Source: Hedera helix (Eukaryota > Streptophyta > Magnoliopsida > Apiales > Araliaceae). From it: a stretch of DNA of 64,000 nt. The notes under the pieces were generated by a model, which saw nothing but the letters and a program-made list of their open reading frames with translations, did not search any database and was not told the DNA's origin. The stretch spans positions 5,001-69,000 of the forward strand of contig OX359268.1 of assembly GCA_947179155.2 (NCBI GenBank). Direction: 5' to 3'. Shown one piece after another: positions 1 through 11,150 of the stretch (position 1 is its first letter; each line of letters begins with the position of its first letter). The position numbers and the translations under genes are program-made.

Positions 1-1984
1 ATTCTTCCGCCACCACCCGTAGCTGCCATCGTGCACCACCACCGACCGAAAGCTTCCTTACCACTAAGAAAGGAGAAAAGAACAAGTTCAAAGGAAGGAT
101 TTCCAAGTTTTGAAGGTATAAAAAAATGAAATTATTTGATTATTTTTGGTATTTTTAGTAATAAATTAATTGTGTGGAAAAATTATAAATAATTATAATA
201 ATTATTCCAAATAATTTATGAATATATATCTATGAATTCTATAATTTTTGGAGTATTTAGGTTGAGAATTTATGTGCAAAAATAGAGAAATATTTGCATG
301 GTTGGCGAACTGTTCTTCGCTGGAAGAAAAAGGAAAAATTTGGCCGCCCGCGCATTACCTGGAGGCCAATTTTTGTCTGAAACGCGCATAAAACGGCGCC
401 GTTTTGGGCGTGAAATCTGGCGACCGCGCATTGCGCGGAAGTTCGTACAGTAACGCCAAACAACGTCGTTTGGTAGAAGCCGGTGAAGGGGCTGCCGCGC
501 CATCCGCGGCTGATTTTTTTGGCGGAAAAGACGATTGTGCCCCCAGCCTTTCCGGCAAATACCGACCGTGTGCCTTGACGCACGGAATTTACGGAGTTGC
601 CCCTGGACTTTCCGGGAATTTACCAAAATGCCCTCAAAAATGATTTTTTATGAAATAAATGTTTAAAAATTGTTTAAAAATCATAGAAAATTATAGAAAA
701 ATACTAAAAATATAGAAATGATGTTTGGGCATTTAATTTAATATTTTTGTAAAAATATTAAATATTAGGAATTAATATTTAAATATTAATCCATTGAGTT
801 TAAAGGTTAAAAAGTGAATAAAGGAAAATTTGGTCAACCGAATAAGCTAAAATTTATCCGATAAGCCGCGTGTCCGTAGTGAATGTATTTGATATTAAGT
901 TAAATTAATATAGTGAAGGAACGAGGTTAATATAATTAACTATATTAATTAATAAGTAACCCGGTACCCTAAAATAAATCGTCGGGTTGGGTTAACAACG
1001 TTATATATAATATTAATTAATTAAATTAATATCATGAAGAGATAAATAATTATTATTTGATTATTTATGATCATAGGTTGTACGAGGAGCAATATAAAAA
1101 GGGTAATTATTATTTAAAGCCACAATCTAGGCAAGTTCTTCAGTCCTTTAATGTTAATTGTTGCATGTTATGATATGTAAATACTTGTTTAAATGCATAT
1201 AAATTATGTGTTATGTGATATGTGGATAACATGACAACTATGTGTACTTTGTGTAATGGTGTGAGATATACTGCTATAATAGAAGCACAAGCACATGATG
1301 TATGACACACACTGAGCATGTTAAGATATGTGTTACGTGAAGCATAAATTGTTGAACTTGTTGAGCCGTTGTGCTCATTACTTGCTTAAAATAAACTTTT
1401 GCAGGTTAAGAAATGAATTTCAAGAATATCAAATTATGTAGAGACGGATTTTCCTAAAAGGTTGTGAACGTTATTATTATATGTTTATATTATGATTCAA
1501 TGTGGATAATTGGTCATGGTTACATGAATATTTTGTATGTACATATATGTTGGATCCGGATAGGACGAGTAGTGTTAAATTGTGAGCCGTGAATGTTCAA
1601 ATTAATTGTTACGTTAGAAATTATTATACGTTTGATTATGAACGATGCAACAAGGAATATTTGTATGAAAATAAATGACTGTAAATTTTGAATGATGAGC
1701 ATTATGATATTGGTTATAGAAAGAAAAAGTAAAGGTTGCGATCCAGGGACTAGGATCCAGATGTAAGGATTTTTAAATATTCAAATAACTAATACAATGA
1801 TTGAATTGAGAAAAAAAAAATTATACCGAAGATTTTGGTAATTGATGATTTATAAAATCAATTAAGGGTTTAAATAAGGTGATTAAAGATTATTAACGAA
1901 CCGAAATTCGAACGTTAAGGAAATAATGTTTAATAAATATGAAATGATAGGTAATCAAGTGGGTCGAATTTCGGGGTCGTTACA
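1..1984 (+). repeat. 3' portion of a long Ty3/gypsy-type LTR, cut by the window edge
   Basis: The segment ends in TCGGGGTCGTTACA at 1971-1984, the same kind of terminus (GGGG-x-GTCACA) seen on the other long gypsy LTRs here (46032 and 19754). At about 1365-1415 it has the block GTTGAGCCGTTGTGCTCA followed by a GCAGG site, which recurs at a similar place in the LTR-derived segments at 20400, 45690 and 49810. A GC-rich block lies at 330-620 inside otherwise AT-rich DNA. No primer-binding site follows 1984, so this is a 3' LTR or a solo LTR. The 5' end is outside the window. Short ORFs within it resemble no protein. Confidence 0.55.
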
Positions 1985-3589
1985 GAAGTTGTAGTCTTAA
2001 CTTTTAAATCTGATATTCAGTTTTGCTTAATAATTTGCTTATTTTAGTTAGTTAATTTAATTCCATAAAATTTGAATCGGTTGTTTAAATAAAATTGAGT
2101 TGATATAAAATTAGTACTTGAATTATTTTTAATAATAATTTCTCGTGGGATCGATACTTTACTTACTATTATATTACTTGTTGGCCACGTATACTTGCAT
2201 GAATTTGTCTATACATAAATCTGACAACAACATACACTAAATGTATGTCTACACATTCACCAATTGCTTAGCAAATATAGATCCACATTTAAGGGAAAAG
2301 GACTAAGCTTTTGAGGGATTTAAAGGAAGAGACCTTCTTGGAATAAATTAAGGAAACCTTGAGCCTTGAACCACCCCCATGGGGTCCCTCCATTGTCGGC
2401 TCTCCCTCTCTCTAATACCCTAATTTTCATTTTCTTTTAATTCCTTAGTTGATGTATTAATGCTTCTAGGAGTCACTCCATCAATTGGACTTAAGTTGGT
2501 TAAACACTTTGGCCCTATACATTAAATTGTTTGGGGTTGTCTATCCCATAAAATTGGTCTTGCTACAACATTTTATTTGGCTCATTATTTTAATTTGATT
2601 AGGCTTCTTGTATCTCCTATAAATCTTGTCAACACATTGGACACATTTTATTTCCTACTAGTAAGTCACTTTGGCTACTAGTTTAATTAAATTTGAACTT
2701 TATTCAATAATTTATTTGGAATAATTATATAATCCAATTCAACTTGATATTTTAAATTGCCTGCACAATTTAATTTTCTTAATTTAATCCACTAGTTAAA
2801 TTCTTTAACCGCTTGAACTTTATATTAACTTTCAGTGGGCTACATATTTAATTATGTTTGGGCTCACAATTTACTTCCATTTGGGCTACTAGATTAAATC
2901 ATTTATGGCTCCCAATAATTAAATTAATTGGACTCAAGGTTGGGCTACCATAGTTAACTCATTAGGCTAAGGTTTGACTTAATTTAATTAAGTCATTGGG
3001 CTTGGAATTAATTTCACGATTGGGCTTTTCTACATCTCACGTTGGGCTTCTAGTTAAATTACATTGGGTCAACTAATAAAATTTACAACAATTTAGCCTT
3101 AAACATTTAATGAATTAGAGTTTGGGCCAATTAAAATTCAATTTCACCATAAAGGCAAACTTGTCATTACTCCTCACCAACCAAAGGTAAAATGGTTGTA
3201 ATAGCACAGCGGCCCTAGATTACACTAAGGACCCTAGACGAAACATATTTACTTGAGGATGAACTTCATTAAAGATAACATAGCAAATAATGAAGTGATA
3301 TTGGAGTGCATTCCCACTGATCTTATGGTAAGCAGATCCCTTGACGAAGCCGATGCTAAGAGATAGGGTTTGATGTACTTTCTTGTTTCATTGTATATCA
3401 CTCATTATTTGGCTTGTATTAAAGATATTCATTATTGTTTGGAGACATTTATCATTTATGCGAGATTCATTTGTTCCCACTTATAATTGTATTATTTTAG
3501 CGCATATGATAAATTATAATAGTTCACACAATTATTATGCATATTGGAAATGCACACACTAAATATACGTCAATAGGTTGATTGGCTCA
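1985..3589. other. Non-coding, decayed repeat sequence
   Basis: No gene seen. Around 2140-2220 the wording 'CGTGGGATCGATACTTTACTTACTATTATATTACTTG' in pieces resembles the terminus of Athila-type gypsy LTRs, from memory only. From 2500 to 3060 there are many short repeats of GGGCTAC or TGGGCTT separated by AT-rich DNA. This style recurs at 40380-40450 and 52680-52760 and suggests old LTR upstream sequence. Assignment is weak. Confidence 0.3.
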
Positions 3590-4120
3590 TTCGCATGAGC
3601 AATCACCCTTGGTGCTTTGAAAAGCGAGCAAGGTTAAGACAGTTCATTTATTGACGCTTTAAGTAGTAAGCTATTAATGCTTTGGATAACACTCAATTGG
3701 CGCTTAGTAGGAGCAAAAATGAAATATTATGTTGCTTTGGCATGGGTCAAGATGAGGTTAATTTGAATTAACCGAATATAGTATGACCCACCATCTATAT
3801 TACCCTATATTGATAGTCAGATACGAAGTTCAGAGTTGGCGTTTAGGAAAGTGAGTAATTTGAATATTCAAGTTATGCGCTTGTGGAGTGACCGAACTAA
3901 GATTCGTACGATATGCCCATAGGACATATGCTCATATAGATGAGATTGTATGTCATAACATGATAATCGGACGTGAAATTTTAAATATAGCGCTTTGATA
4001 AGCGAGCAGTTTGAAATGTTTAAGTTATACACTCTGCGAGTTACTAGACTAAGGTCCGCACAACAAAGCTACAAAATAGTATGTTGTGAAAGTGTTACAT
4101 GTGCTTAGCAACCATGTAAT
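3590..4120. repeat. Degenerate tandem repeat, period about 154 bp
   Basis: The block around GTTTAGGAAAGTGAGTAATTTGAAT (3840) recurs around CTTTGATAAGCGAGCAGTTTGAAAT (3994). Both copies go on to a GTTAT-x-C-GCG-x-GT-x-ACCGAACTAAG-like string. A third, more diverged copy starts near 3616 (GCTTTGAAAAGCGAGCAAGG). Copies share perhaps 65-70% by eye. Probably an array inside an old, unidentified LTR. Confidence 0.45.
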
Positions 4121-4744
4121 GGAGGTGAGAGAATGAATCCTTGCTTCCTCACCATGTGAGTCTAGTAGGATAAAATTCCTTTTTTCTACATCAAGTGCAC
4201 TTTGTGATATTTGACTATACTGCAGGGTTACTACTTTAGTTTCGATTCCTAAGGTCAGGATTGATGAGACTCTAAGGATCGATTCTGGGAAAGCAGCTGA
4301 TTCATATCTGAGTAGTATTAGGGTAAAGAGAAGACAATTTAATTTCACCTCGTTCTACACTTATTGTCGACAACTATAGCGCTTCAATAACGATATAGTA
4401 ATAAGTGAAATACGAAATGGACTTGTGCCCAAAGGTGGTTAAGTTTGGCTCTTTGAGGGATTAAAAATACTTAACCTGGTGGAATTCAAATGTGTCTAGG
4501 TACTATAAGTTTATGGGTTGTAGTCTCTGTGTGAACTAATTGAGTTTGGCGTGAGAACTCCCGCATTATTTTTCTTTAAAAGAGTAGATGCCTCTATGTT
4601 GGCCCTAACTTGTTTGATGTAGAGCTCCCACATTGTAGGTAAATTCAGAGATCATGATTTGATAATTAATGATTTACGAGTTTTTGGTTTAAGCTAGTTT
4701 TGGCAAATATGATTACGTTGTCCCCATTATGGGTGAGTGAGAGA
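4121..4744. other. No recognisable gene
   Basis: Non-coding sequence with no convincing ORF. The last 15 bases before 4745 (GGGTGAGTGAGAGA) are purine-rich and could be a polypurine tract for the LTR-like unit that follows. Confidence 0.3.
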
Positions 4745-5193
4745 TGTTGGATTTTAGGTATCTAATTGGGGTGCTCATAGAGAGTTCGACCCATTTGGTT
4801 GTTGACCAAATTACCCTAACAGACTTAGTCAATTAGAGTTCATATTAAATACGTTATTTAATACGTATTTGTTGGAGAGTTTTTAATAATTAAGTTAGAT
4901 CAATTTACTCCCATATATTCACGTCTTCAGAAGTACATGAGTAATGTAAGTGATCAATATTCCAACAAGAGAGAAATATAAGAGAGTAATATACTGCCAA
5001 TATTTAGAGCTTCTAACATAACAAGTGAATTCTTAGTTGCTTCAAATCGTGGAATTGAACTCCATTCTTATCTCGTGATTGTAGTTTAGAGACGCCGTTG
5101 GGTTCTGAAGTACATGGAATCAAACGAGTTTTTTCGCACCAAAGGTTAACATGCTTCACGAGGTAAATTTTTGGTTCTCGTTTTATGTAAACA
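4745..5193 (+). repeat. Ty1/copia-like LTR, about 449 bp
   Basis: The unit begins TGTTGGATTTTAGG and ends ATGTAAACA, so it has TG...CA ends. Two bases after the end is TGGTATCATA, which resembles a decayed initiator-Met tRNA primer site (usual form TGGTATCAGAGC). A purine-rich stretch precedes it. Having both a possible PPT before and a possible PBS after is unusual and could mean tandem LTR copies or chance. No gag follows, and no partner LTR was found in the window. Confidence 0.45.
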
Positions 5194-5212
5194 TATGGTA
5201 TCATACATATAT

Positions 5213-5342
5213 CTATTCCTTCAGTAAAGAACCAGACGTAGGAGAATAAGAGGATCCAAATCCAAATGTACTAAAAGCTGCAGTTTTTGGAGCAAATGGT
5301 TTGGGAGGTGTTGCGTAAGGAAATGGATTTGAAGATGACTCA
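5213..5342 (-). pseudogene. Possible terminal exon of an unidentified plant gene
   Basis: On the minus strand an acceptor-like ATCTCTAG sits at 5343-5350. It is followed by an open frame of about 42 codons ending at TAG 5213-5215. The encoded peptide is rich in Ser, Pro and Phe (it contains SSSNPFPYATPPKPF and FSTFGFGSS) and reads like the disordered C-terminus of a trafficking or adaptor protein. I do not recognise the family. No upstream exon was found. It abuts the copia-like LTR at 5193, so it may be a truncated gene end or chance coding-like sequence. Confidence 0.25.
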
Positions 5343-6146
5343 CTAGAGATTCATGACAAATAAACAAACATATTGTGGACTGACATATATATACTTGTTT
5401 GTGAAACCCAAAACTCTAGCAATTTATACTTGGAATGTTAAAGAGAAACTAACTAAGAAAACTAACAGAGGATGTGTGAATGAATGAGTGTATTTGTGAA
5501 AAAAATGTATATATATCTACATACACATTCAAGTCCACATCTAAAGACACTAAAAAGATCCTAAACCATTCTCTCTGCTAATCAATCATTTTTAGCAAGG
5601 ATGAGAATCCCAAAAATCACAAAAAAAATTGACTTGTACAAGCCTCCTAGGCGTATCTTTCTCATAATAGCTTCAAGCAAGATAATTTTAATCCAAACCA
5701 AGCAAATCATTTTTAAGTAACGACCAAATACAACAATTGAACAGCCTTTGAGAAATATCACAAATATCACAAGGTGGGACATATCTATTGCAATTGCAAA
5801 TTAACCGAGTATCTCACCAGAAATTCATTACAAAATCTTCACTTCTCAATATAAATCTGAAATTTTGAACTAGGGTCATTTGGTTTGAAGGAATGGAGGG
5901 TGGAAAGGAATGGTTATTCCAACCAAACATTCTTTTCTGGCGTTTGGTGTGCCAAGTTTGGTAGGAATAATCATTCTAATATAATCGCGTTTCCTTTACA
6001 CATTGGAATCGTGATTCCTTAGGGGTCAAGGAATGAGGATTCCAATGAGTAAAGGAATGAGAAAATAAATATTAAGACAAAAATGCCTTCACCCGTGGAA
6101 ATAAATAAATAATTATATACCTACTAATATATTATATATTAGTAGG

Positions 6147-6203
<57 letters not shown>

Positions 6204-6403
6204 GTTAAGTATAATAATATATAATACAATAATTATATCTAAATATATAATATTATAATATTATATATTAATATAGTATTATAATATTAATATGTATTAT
6301 ACTTATTTTGGATTATATATACATAGTTAGTTAGTTAGTTAGGGATATTTTTGTTATTATATTCTATTTCATCCCATTCCGATATAACTTTTGAGTAACG
6401 TAC
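5343..6403. other. Non-coding; MITE-like segment from about 5873
   Basis: From 5873 (GGGTCATTTGGTTTGAAGG) the sequence has the repeated GGAATG and CCAACCAAACATTC wording common in plant MITEs. The matching far terminus is not visible and may have been destroyed by the Tat element at 6404. A near-perfect 29-bp palindrome lies at 6119-6147. The AT microsatellite follows directly. No gene seen. Confidence 0.3.
6150..6201. repeat. (AT)n microsatellite
   Basis: About 26 uninterrupted AT dinucleotides directly after the 6119-6147 palindrome. Length is likely to be polymorphic or misassembled. Confidence 0.95.
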
Positions 6404-6831
6404 TGTTGGGTTGCGTATTTTTTACTAAAATAGATGGACTAATATAATTAGGTTTTCACTCTTGAAGCCCATCTGACCTAATTTAAGAGGCTTCGTCCAT
6501 TAGACTTAAGGCTCCAAATAACTGAATGATGTGACGGTTACTCAGTAGTTACCACCCACACATTTAATCCGAAAGTTACAACAATTACAATTCATGATGG
6601 GGAACGTGCATTACCACTCCAATTATAACCGATGCACACGTTCGACGGTTAGAGGAGTGAGGTGTTTATAAAAGGAAAGGGTGACAATTCAAGTACAATC
6701 TAATGCCAAATTTACCTACTAAACACTAAGCACCTCTATTGTTAACATTTCTTGAGATCTATACTAACTCTTACGCCAGAGCTATCCCTCGACGGCCCAA
6801 GCCATCAAGCTTTTGGTTGTTCCCTTATGCA
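6404..6831 (+). repeat. 5' LTR of the Tat-like element
   Basis: The LTR starts TGTTGGGTTGCGTATTTT and ends CCCTTATGCA (428 bp). A TATA-like TTATAAAAGG lies at about 6667-6676. The end is set by the primer-site-like GGCGCTAGAAGGAGGGTC that begins at 6832. The family resemblance to 42502-43012 includes the start and the block GGCCCAAGnCnTCAAGC near the end. Confidence 0.65.
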
Positions 6832-6849
6832 GGCGCTAGAAGGAGGGTC
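6832..6849 (+). other. Probable primer-binding site
   Basis: GGCGCTAGAAGGAGGGTC lies directly after the LTR end. Sites beginning TGGCGC or GGCGC follow the 5' LTR in many Tat/Athila-lineage elements. The exact tRNA was not determined. Confidence 0.5.
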
Positions 6850-6895
6850 TGCTAGTGTTTCTTAGAATTTTTCTTAACCAAGTTTTCAACCAAAA

Positions 6896-8060
6896 ATGTC
6901 AACCAACCCCCATAACCTCAGTAATGTTGGGCCTTCTCACAGGGAATCACGCTCGCAATCCCATCGACCAAATGATGTGAACAAGCAGCGTCGGCTGTAG
7001 GAGGTCTAAGATCAAAAAAGAGATATTCAATTCCAATGAAAGGAGCTTGAAAAGCAGTTTGCGGATTTAGAAAAGACTAAAAACAATTTGAAAGGAGAAC
7101 AAGGTGCTTTGTCCCAAAAAGGCTCTCACCCTTCTCGACAATATAAAAGAGAGATTATTATTCGGTCCTCGACTTCTGAAGGTCAGAGACGAAGATCCAA
7201 GACTTCACCAAACTATAAAGGTAGGGAACAATAACGATGACAATGCCGGGATAGCCAGGTCAGCGAATCTTCTAGACTAAAACTTTTAAGAGATGTGTAG
7301 GGGCCACTGACAAAAAACCCTATTCATCTCTTTTCATCAAGGAGCTTGAGGAGGCACCTATTGACCGATCTCTCAAAGTACTAGTTTTGAAGTAGTATGA
7401 TGGAACCGGTGATCTTCATGATCAAATATATGCTTTCGACCAGGTGATGCGGTTCCATGGATATGATATAGTGGGGATGTGTCATCTCTTCATCTCCACT
7501 TTAACAAAGACTGCTAGAGAATGGATAATCGTTCTTCCTCCTAATTCGATCGATTCGTGGGAAGAACTACACGACTGATTTCAAACACACTTCGACAGAA
7601 ACAGGAAACGTGCAAAACTAATTACTTCTCTGTTGCAAGTGCAACAGAGAGCAAATGAAACTCTTCGGCAATTCATAAGGAGGTTTAGAAAGGCTGTAAC
7701 CAAAATCCTCATCTTTGATTTTGAGTAAGTGGTGCAATTTTTTACGATGGGCTTGAACATGGAAAAGTCTAGTCGCCTCATAAAATAGATCATTCTAAAA
7801 GAACCTCAATCTCTAGCTGAGGCCTATGAGATTGTTGACAAATTTATCGAGATTTAGGAGGCTCTTGCCAATGTTAAGGGCTCTTCGAGATATGATGATA
7901 ATAATCATCAGATACGAGACCCTAGAGGCGAGAATACCAAAAAAAAAGGATTCTAGTGGGAGAGATGAGACAAAGAAAGACGACAACCGGAATGGCGATG
8001 GTCGGAAGGACTCCAAGGGGGATCAGCCTCAAAGCGAGAATCCAAAAAAAGAAGGATAGA
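6896..8060 (+). pseudogene. Degenerate Tat-type gag
   Basis: An ATG at 6896 opens a Ser/His/Gln-rich N-terminus that meets stops near 7000. From about 7330 to 7960 another frame (phase of 7396) reads as the retrotransposon gag core (PF03732-like). It has YDGTGDLHDQIYAF, then CHLFISTLTKTAREWI, LPPNSIDSWEEL and a QRANETLRQFIRRF segment, matching the usual order of the Tat gag domain. In-frame stops occur at 7393-7395, about 7576, about 7725 and later, and the frame changes between the N-terminus and the core. A charged Lys/Asp-rich tail follows (to about 8060). No zinc knuckle was recognised. It cannot encode a working capsid protein. Confidence 0.7.
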
Positions 8061-8474
8061 GAGGAATACACTCCCTTGTCCGCCAGTAGAGCCCAGATAG
8101 TGGAAGAGATTAGGAATTAAACTTTTTTTTGGAGACCCTAAAAAATTAGAGTGTTCTCTAGACAGAAAAATAGCGACAAGTACTATACTTAACATGAGGC
8201 TCCGGGCCACGACATCGAGGAATGTTATTAGTTGAAAGACTTCCTTAAAGAACATATCCATAATAAAAATTTGGATTGGACTGCTACAAAGCTGAAAAAC
8301 CCAAAAGGTCTGCTTTTGACAGAGTCGCTCCACCCCCATGTACTTCGGTACCAAGGGGGTGGTTGATGTTATATCTGGCGGGTCGGTAGCATATTTATCA
8401 AATAGAAAATGAAAACTTACACCAGAGCAGTTCATTAGGCGCTAGAACAGCAAAAAGGATTCAAAACCGAACCC

Positions 8475-8699
8475 ATCACGTTCACTGATGAGGATTATCG
8501 ACCTGACATGGTGTTACCAAATGATGACACACTGGTGATAACTGCGCAAGTTGGGACCATGGATATGAGGAAAATTCTCGTGGATAATGGGAGTTCGGTT
8601 GACGCATTGTACCTGCATGCCTATAATTATCTGGATTTGGGGGTAGAAAACTGGTTCCTTACGAGGGCTCACCCTTGTATGGCTTCGATAATGCTCTAG
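8475..8699 (+). pseudogene. Tat-type aspartic protease fragment
   Basis: The frame starting near 8430 and running to the TAG at 8697-8699 contains TFTDEDYRPDMVLPNDDTL, then LVITAQV and the active-site-like VDNGSSVDALYLHAY. The DNGSS form (Asn in place of the usual Thr/Ser) is typical of Tat-lineage proteases. The domain breaks off after about 75 residues and no flap or ILG motif follows. The element is truncated here. Confidence 0.65.
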
Positions 8700-9019
8700 T
8701 CCTAATTTCTGGAATGATAGAAATGTCGATAGTCTTTGGGTCAGCGTTGAAGTAATCCTCAATAATGGTAAAATTCTATGTCATGAATGTTGAGAATAAT
8801 TATAATACCACTTAGGGGAGAACGACATTGTCAAAATTTGGGATTTTAAAACATAACCCTCTAACAGTACAAAAGACGGGTTTATACAAAGATGTCCCCA
8901 AAGTTAAACAAAAGTGAGAATTTACAAAAAACATCATATCCCATACTACAAAAGTTAGGATTTTCATGACTTTTTTCCTTACTTACCACAGTGTATCCTA
9001 CATACCCTGATAACTATAA

Positions 9020-9072
<53 letters not shown>
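8700..9072. other. Unassigned spacer ending in a (TA)n microsatellite
   Basis: No gene seen at 8700-9020. A TA dinucleotide run occupies about 9025-9072. The Tat fragment on the left and the old minus-strand gypsy gag on the right both end around this spacer, so it may mark an ancient deletion or rearrangement junction. Confidence 0.6.
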
Positions 9073-9073
<1 letters not shown>

Positions 9074-9344
9074 CCACACTGTTTTTGACACTATTTCATT
9101 AAACGGTCTAACTGCTCCTTTCCCTTTAACTCTTCCCTTAGAGCCTTTACTTGATCTTTAGGTTCTAACCTCCTCCGGACTTCCTCTTCCCAGAATTCCT
9201 GTTTACACTGGTTCTGGATCTGAAGTCTTCTAACTTCAACTTTCAACTTTCATATTTTACTCTTCATGTTAGTAATTCTAGTCACCAAGCCTTGTCTATT
9301 AACCAAAATAAAACCTCTTAAACCTGTCATACTGTCCTCAAATT
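9073..9344 (-). pseudogene. C-terminal gag fragment of an old minus-strand gypsy element
   Basis: Read on the minus strand from 9344 down, the frame gives EDSMTGLRGFILVNRQG and then a Glu/Lys/Arg-rich coiled-coil-like stretch (EEEVRRRLEPKDQVKALREE) with one internal stop, ending near 9085. It continues directly from the gag frame at 19755-19912 once the Tekay-like insertion and one copy of its AAATT duplication are ignored. This shows the two pieces were one gene. The element is older than the insertion. Its pol is not present in the window. Confidence 0.6.
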
Positions 9345-10301
9345 TGTAAGACCCCGAATTTATGAAATACAAAATTTAATTTTTCTTCATATATATTTTT
9401 CCTGAAACAGTAAATGGTTAAATTGACAAAATTGAAAGTTAAGGATGTTATGTGCAAATTTTATTTTGTCGGACAATATTCTTTTTGTCGGGGAATATTC
9501 GTTTTGTCGGGGAATATTCGGGCCGTACGACGGCGCCGAAATAACAAATTATTTGTGGACCCCACAACGGAATATTTGTCGGATATAGAAAACGACAGAA
9601 GTAACCTTTTTAAATAAAAATAGTCAACGGTGTTAACTGTTAAAATACCGGTGATAAAAGAATAGTAGCATACGGTAATTTATGGTATTTTCTGTAGCAC
9701 ACGGTACTCTACAGTAGCACACGGTATTGCACAGTGTCTCATATTATTGGTCTGATAATTGACACCGTAATTGTTACGCATCATTTCATCAATAATTGTC
9801 ACTGCATAATATTTTATATTATCAATTCAATTATTGTTGCTACACAGTATTTTGCATTATTGATTCAATAATTGTCATCACACTGTATTTCATATCATCG
9901 AGTCAATAATTGTTGGTGCACTGTAGTTTAAAATTATTGAATCTAATAATTGTCACAGTAGAAAATATACTGTAATTTATATTATTAAATTAATAAAAAT
10001 ATGTAACGTGTTTCTTACATTATTATGGTAACATTATTTTATATGTTGGACTCACAGGAAGAATAAATAAATAAATAAATAAAAAATAATTAATTTTACT
10101 ATTTGAAATAGTAACGTGAATAGTGACGTGAATAGTGACGTGAATAGTACGTGAATAGTAAGAAACATGTGGGACCCATTGTGGGGCCCACATGAAATGT
10201 GAGAAATGTGAATTTGCTGAAGTGGGTTGGTGGAGGCTGCGCAGCAGCCTCTGCTGAATATTTTTCAGCCCACCTACCACGCATAGTAACTTATTTTCTC
10301 C

Positions 10302-10309
10302 TATAAATA
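10302..10309 (+). promoter_or_regulatory. TATA box of the 5' LTR
   Basis: TATAAATA in the context CTCCTATAAATAGCTTGC. It lies about 960 bp into the LTR and just after the ACGTGAATAG repeats. It is the best candidate for the element's promoter. The identical site in the 3' LTR is at 17561-17568. Confidence 0.6.
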
Positions 10310-10898
10310 GCTTGCTCAGCTGAATAGAAAAATCACAGTTAAAACATAAAATTTTTCTATAAGAATTTTATGAGTTTTCTCTGAGAATAGTAAGGTTATT
10401 TTGAGAGTTTGAAAGTCAAAAGGAGTGCAGGAATTTTTCAAGTAAGTGTTTTATTAAAGAGTAGTAATTTCATAAATTTCTATTTTTCACGGTATTCACA
10501 AATCTTCCTTTAGAAGACTCTTCTTTGAGAAGATTCATTTTTAAAAGCTTTCTTTGGAAGATTTATTTTGGAATATTATTTTAAAAACTATTTTAAAGTT
10601 GTTATATTATACTACAAAAATTATATTAAATATATATAATTTTGATAGTTCATAATATACGAGTTATCATACACTTTGAAATTTATATGTGGTAATTACT
10701 AATTATATTAAAAATATATAGGTTGATCAATCTCATTTAAATCAATATCCAGTCACGTGTTAAGGTAAGGGGTATCACTCTTTTCATCATCATAAATGGA
10801 TATTATTTTCTTTCTTACTTGAAGGGATTATCATTCTTTGATTCTCGAAAATAATATCGTTTCTTTCTTGTGCCATTTATTTCCATGTATTAAATTGT

Positions 10899-11150
10899 GG
10901 GAATAACCTTACGGCGCGGTTTACCGCCTGTTGGTGAATAACCTTTTGTATTCATTCCTTATTAATCTTTGAGAATAACCTTATGGTGCGGATTATCGCC
11001 TATTTGGTGAATAACTCTTCGTATTCAAATTGATGGGAATAACCTTACGGTGCGGATTACGCCTGTTTGGTGAATAACTATTCGTATTCAAATTGATGGG
11101 AATAACCTTACGGTGCGGATTATCGCCTGTTGGTGAATAACCCTTGTTAT
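10899..11150 (+). repeat. Four-copy tandem repeat inside the LTR
   Basis: GAATAACCTTACGGTGCGG-type units begin at 10901, 10973, 11037 and 11100 (spacing 72, 64 and 63). Each is followed by a GCCTGTTGGTGAATAAC block. The same array is at about 18158-18409 in the 3' LTR. Copies differ by several bases and small indels. Confidence 0.85.

Larger units (their letters stand above)
6404..8699 (+). mobile_element. 5' fragment of a Tat-lineage Ty3/gypsy retrotransposon
   Basis: Order: LTR (6404-6831), primer-binding site, leader, gag (6896-8060) and the start of protease (to 8699). Everything downstream (RT, RNase H, integrase, 3' LTR) is missing. Many stops and frameshifts show it is old. The related LTR at 42502-43012 starts with nearly the same bases but differs strongly inside and has a different flank, so it belongs to another member of the lineage. 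The left flank is CGTAC; no matching duplication was found. Confidence 0.7.

Noticed and set aside
7953..8435. 160-codon minus-strand ORF
   Set aside because: Lies antisense to the Tat gag-protease relic and has no recognisable domain.
9414..9617. 67-codon ORF found again, identical, at 16673-16876
   Set aside because: Both lie at the same place in the two near-identical LTRs. The repetition comes from LTR identity, not selection. The same applies to the ORFs at 11481/18740 and 12097/19356.
10899..11150. Regularly spaced repeats resembling a CRISPR array
   Set aside because: Four copies of 63-72 bp with similar 'spacers', within an LTR of a plant retrotransposon. There are no short identical repeats with unique spacers.
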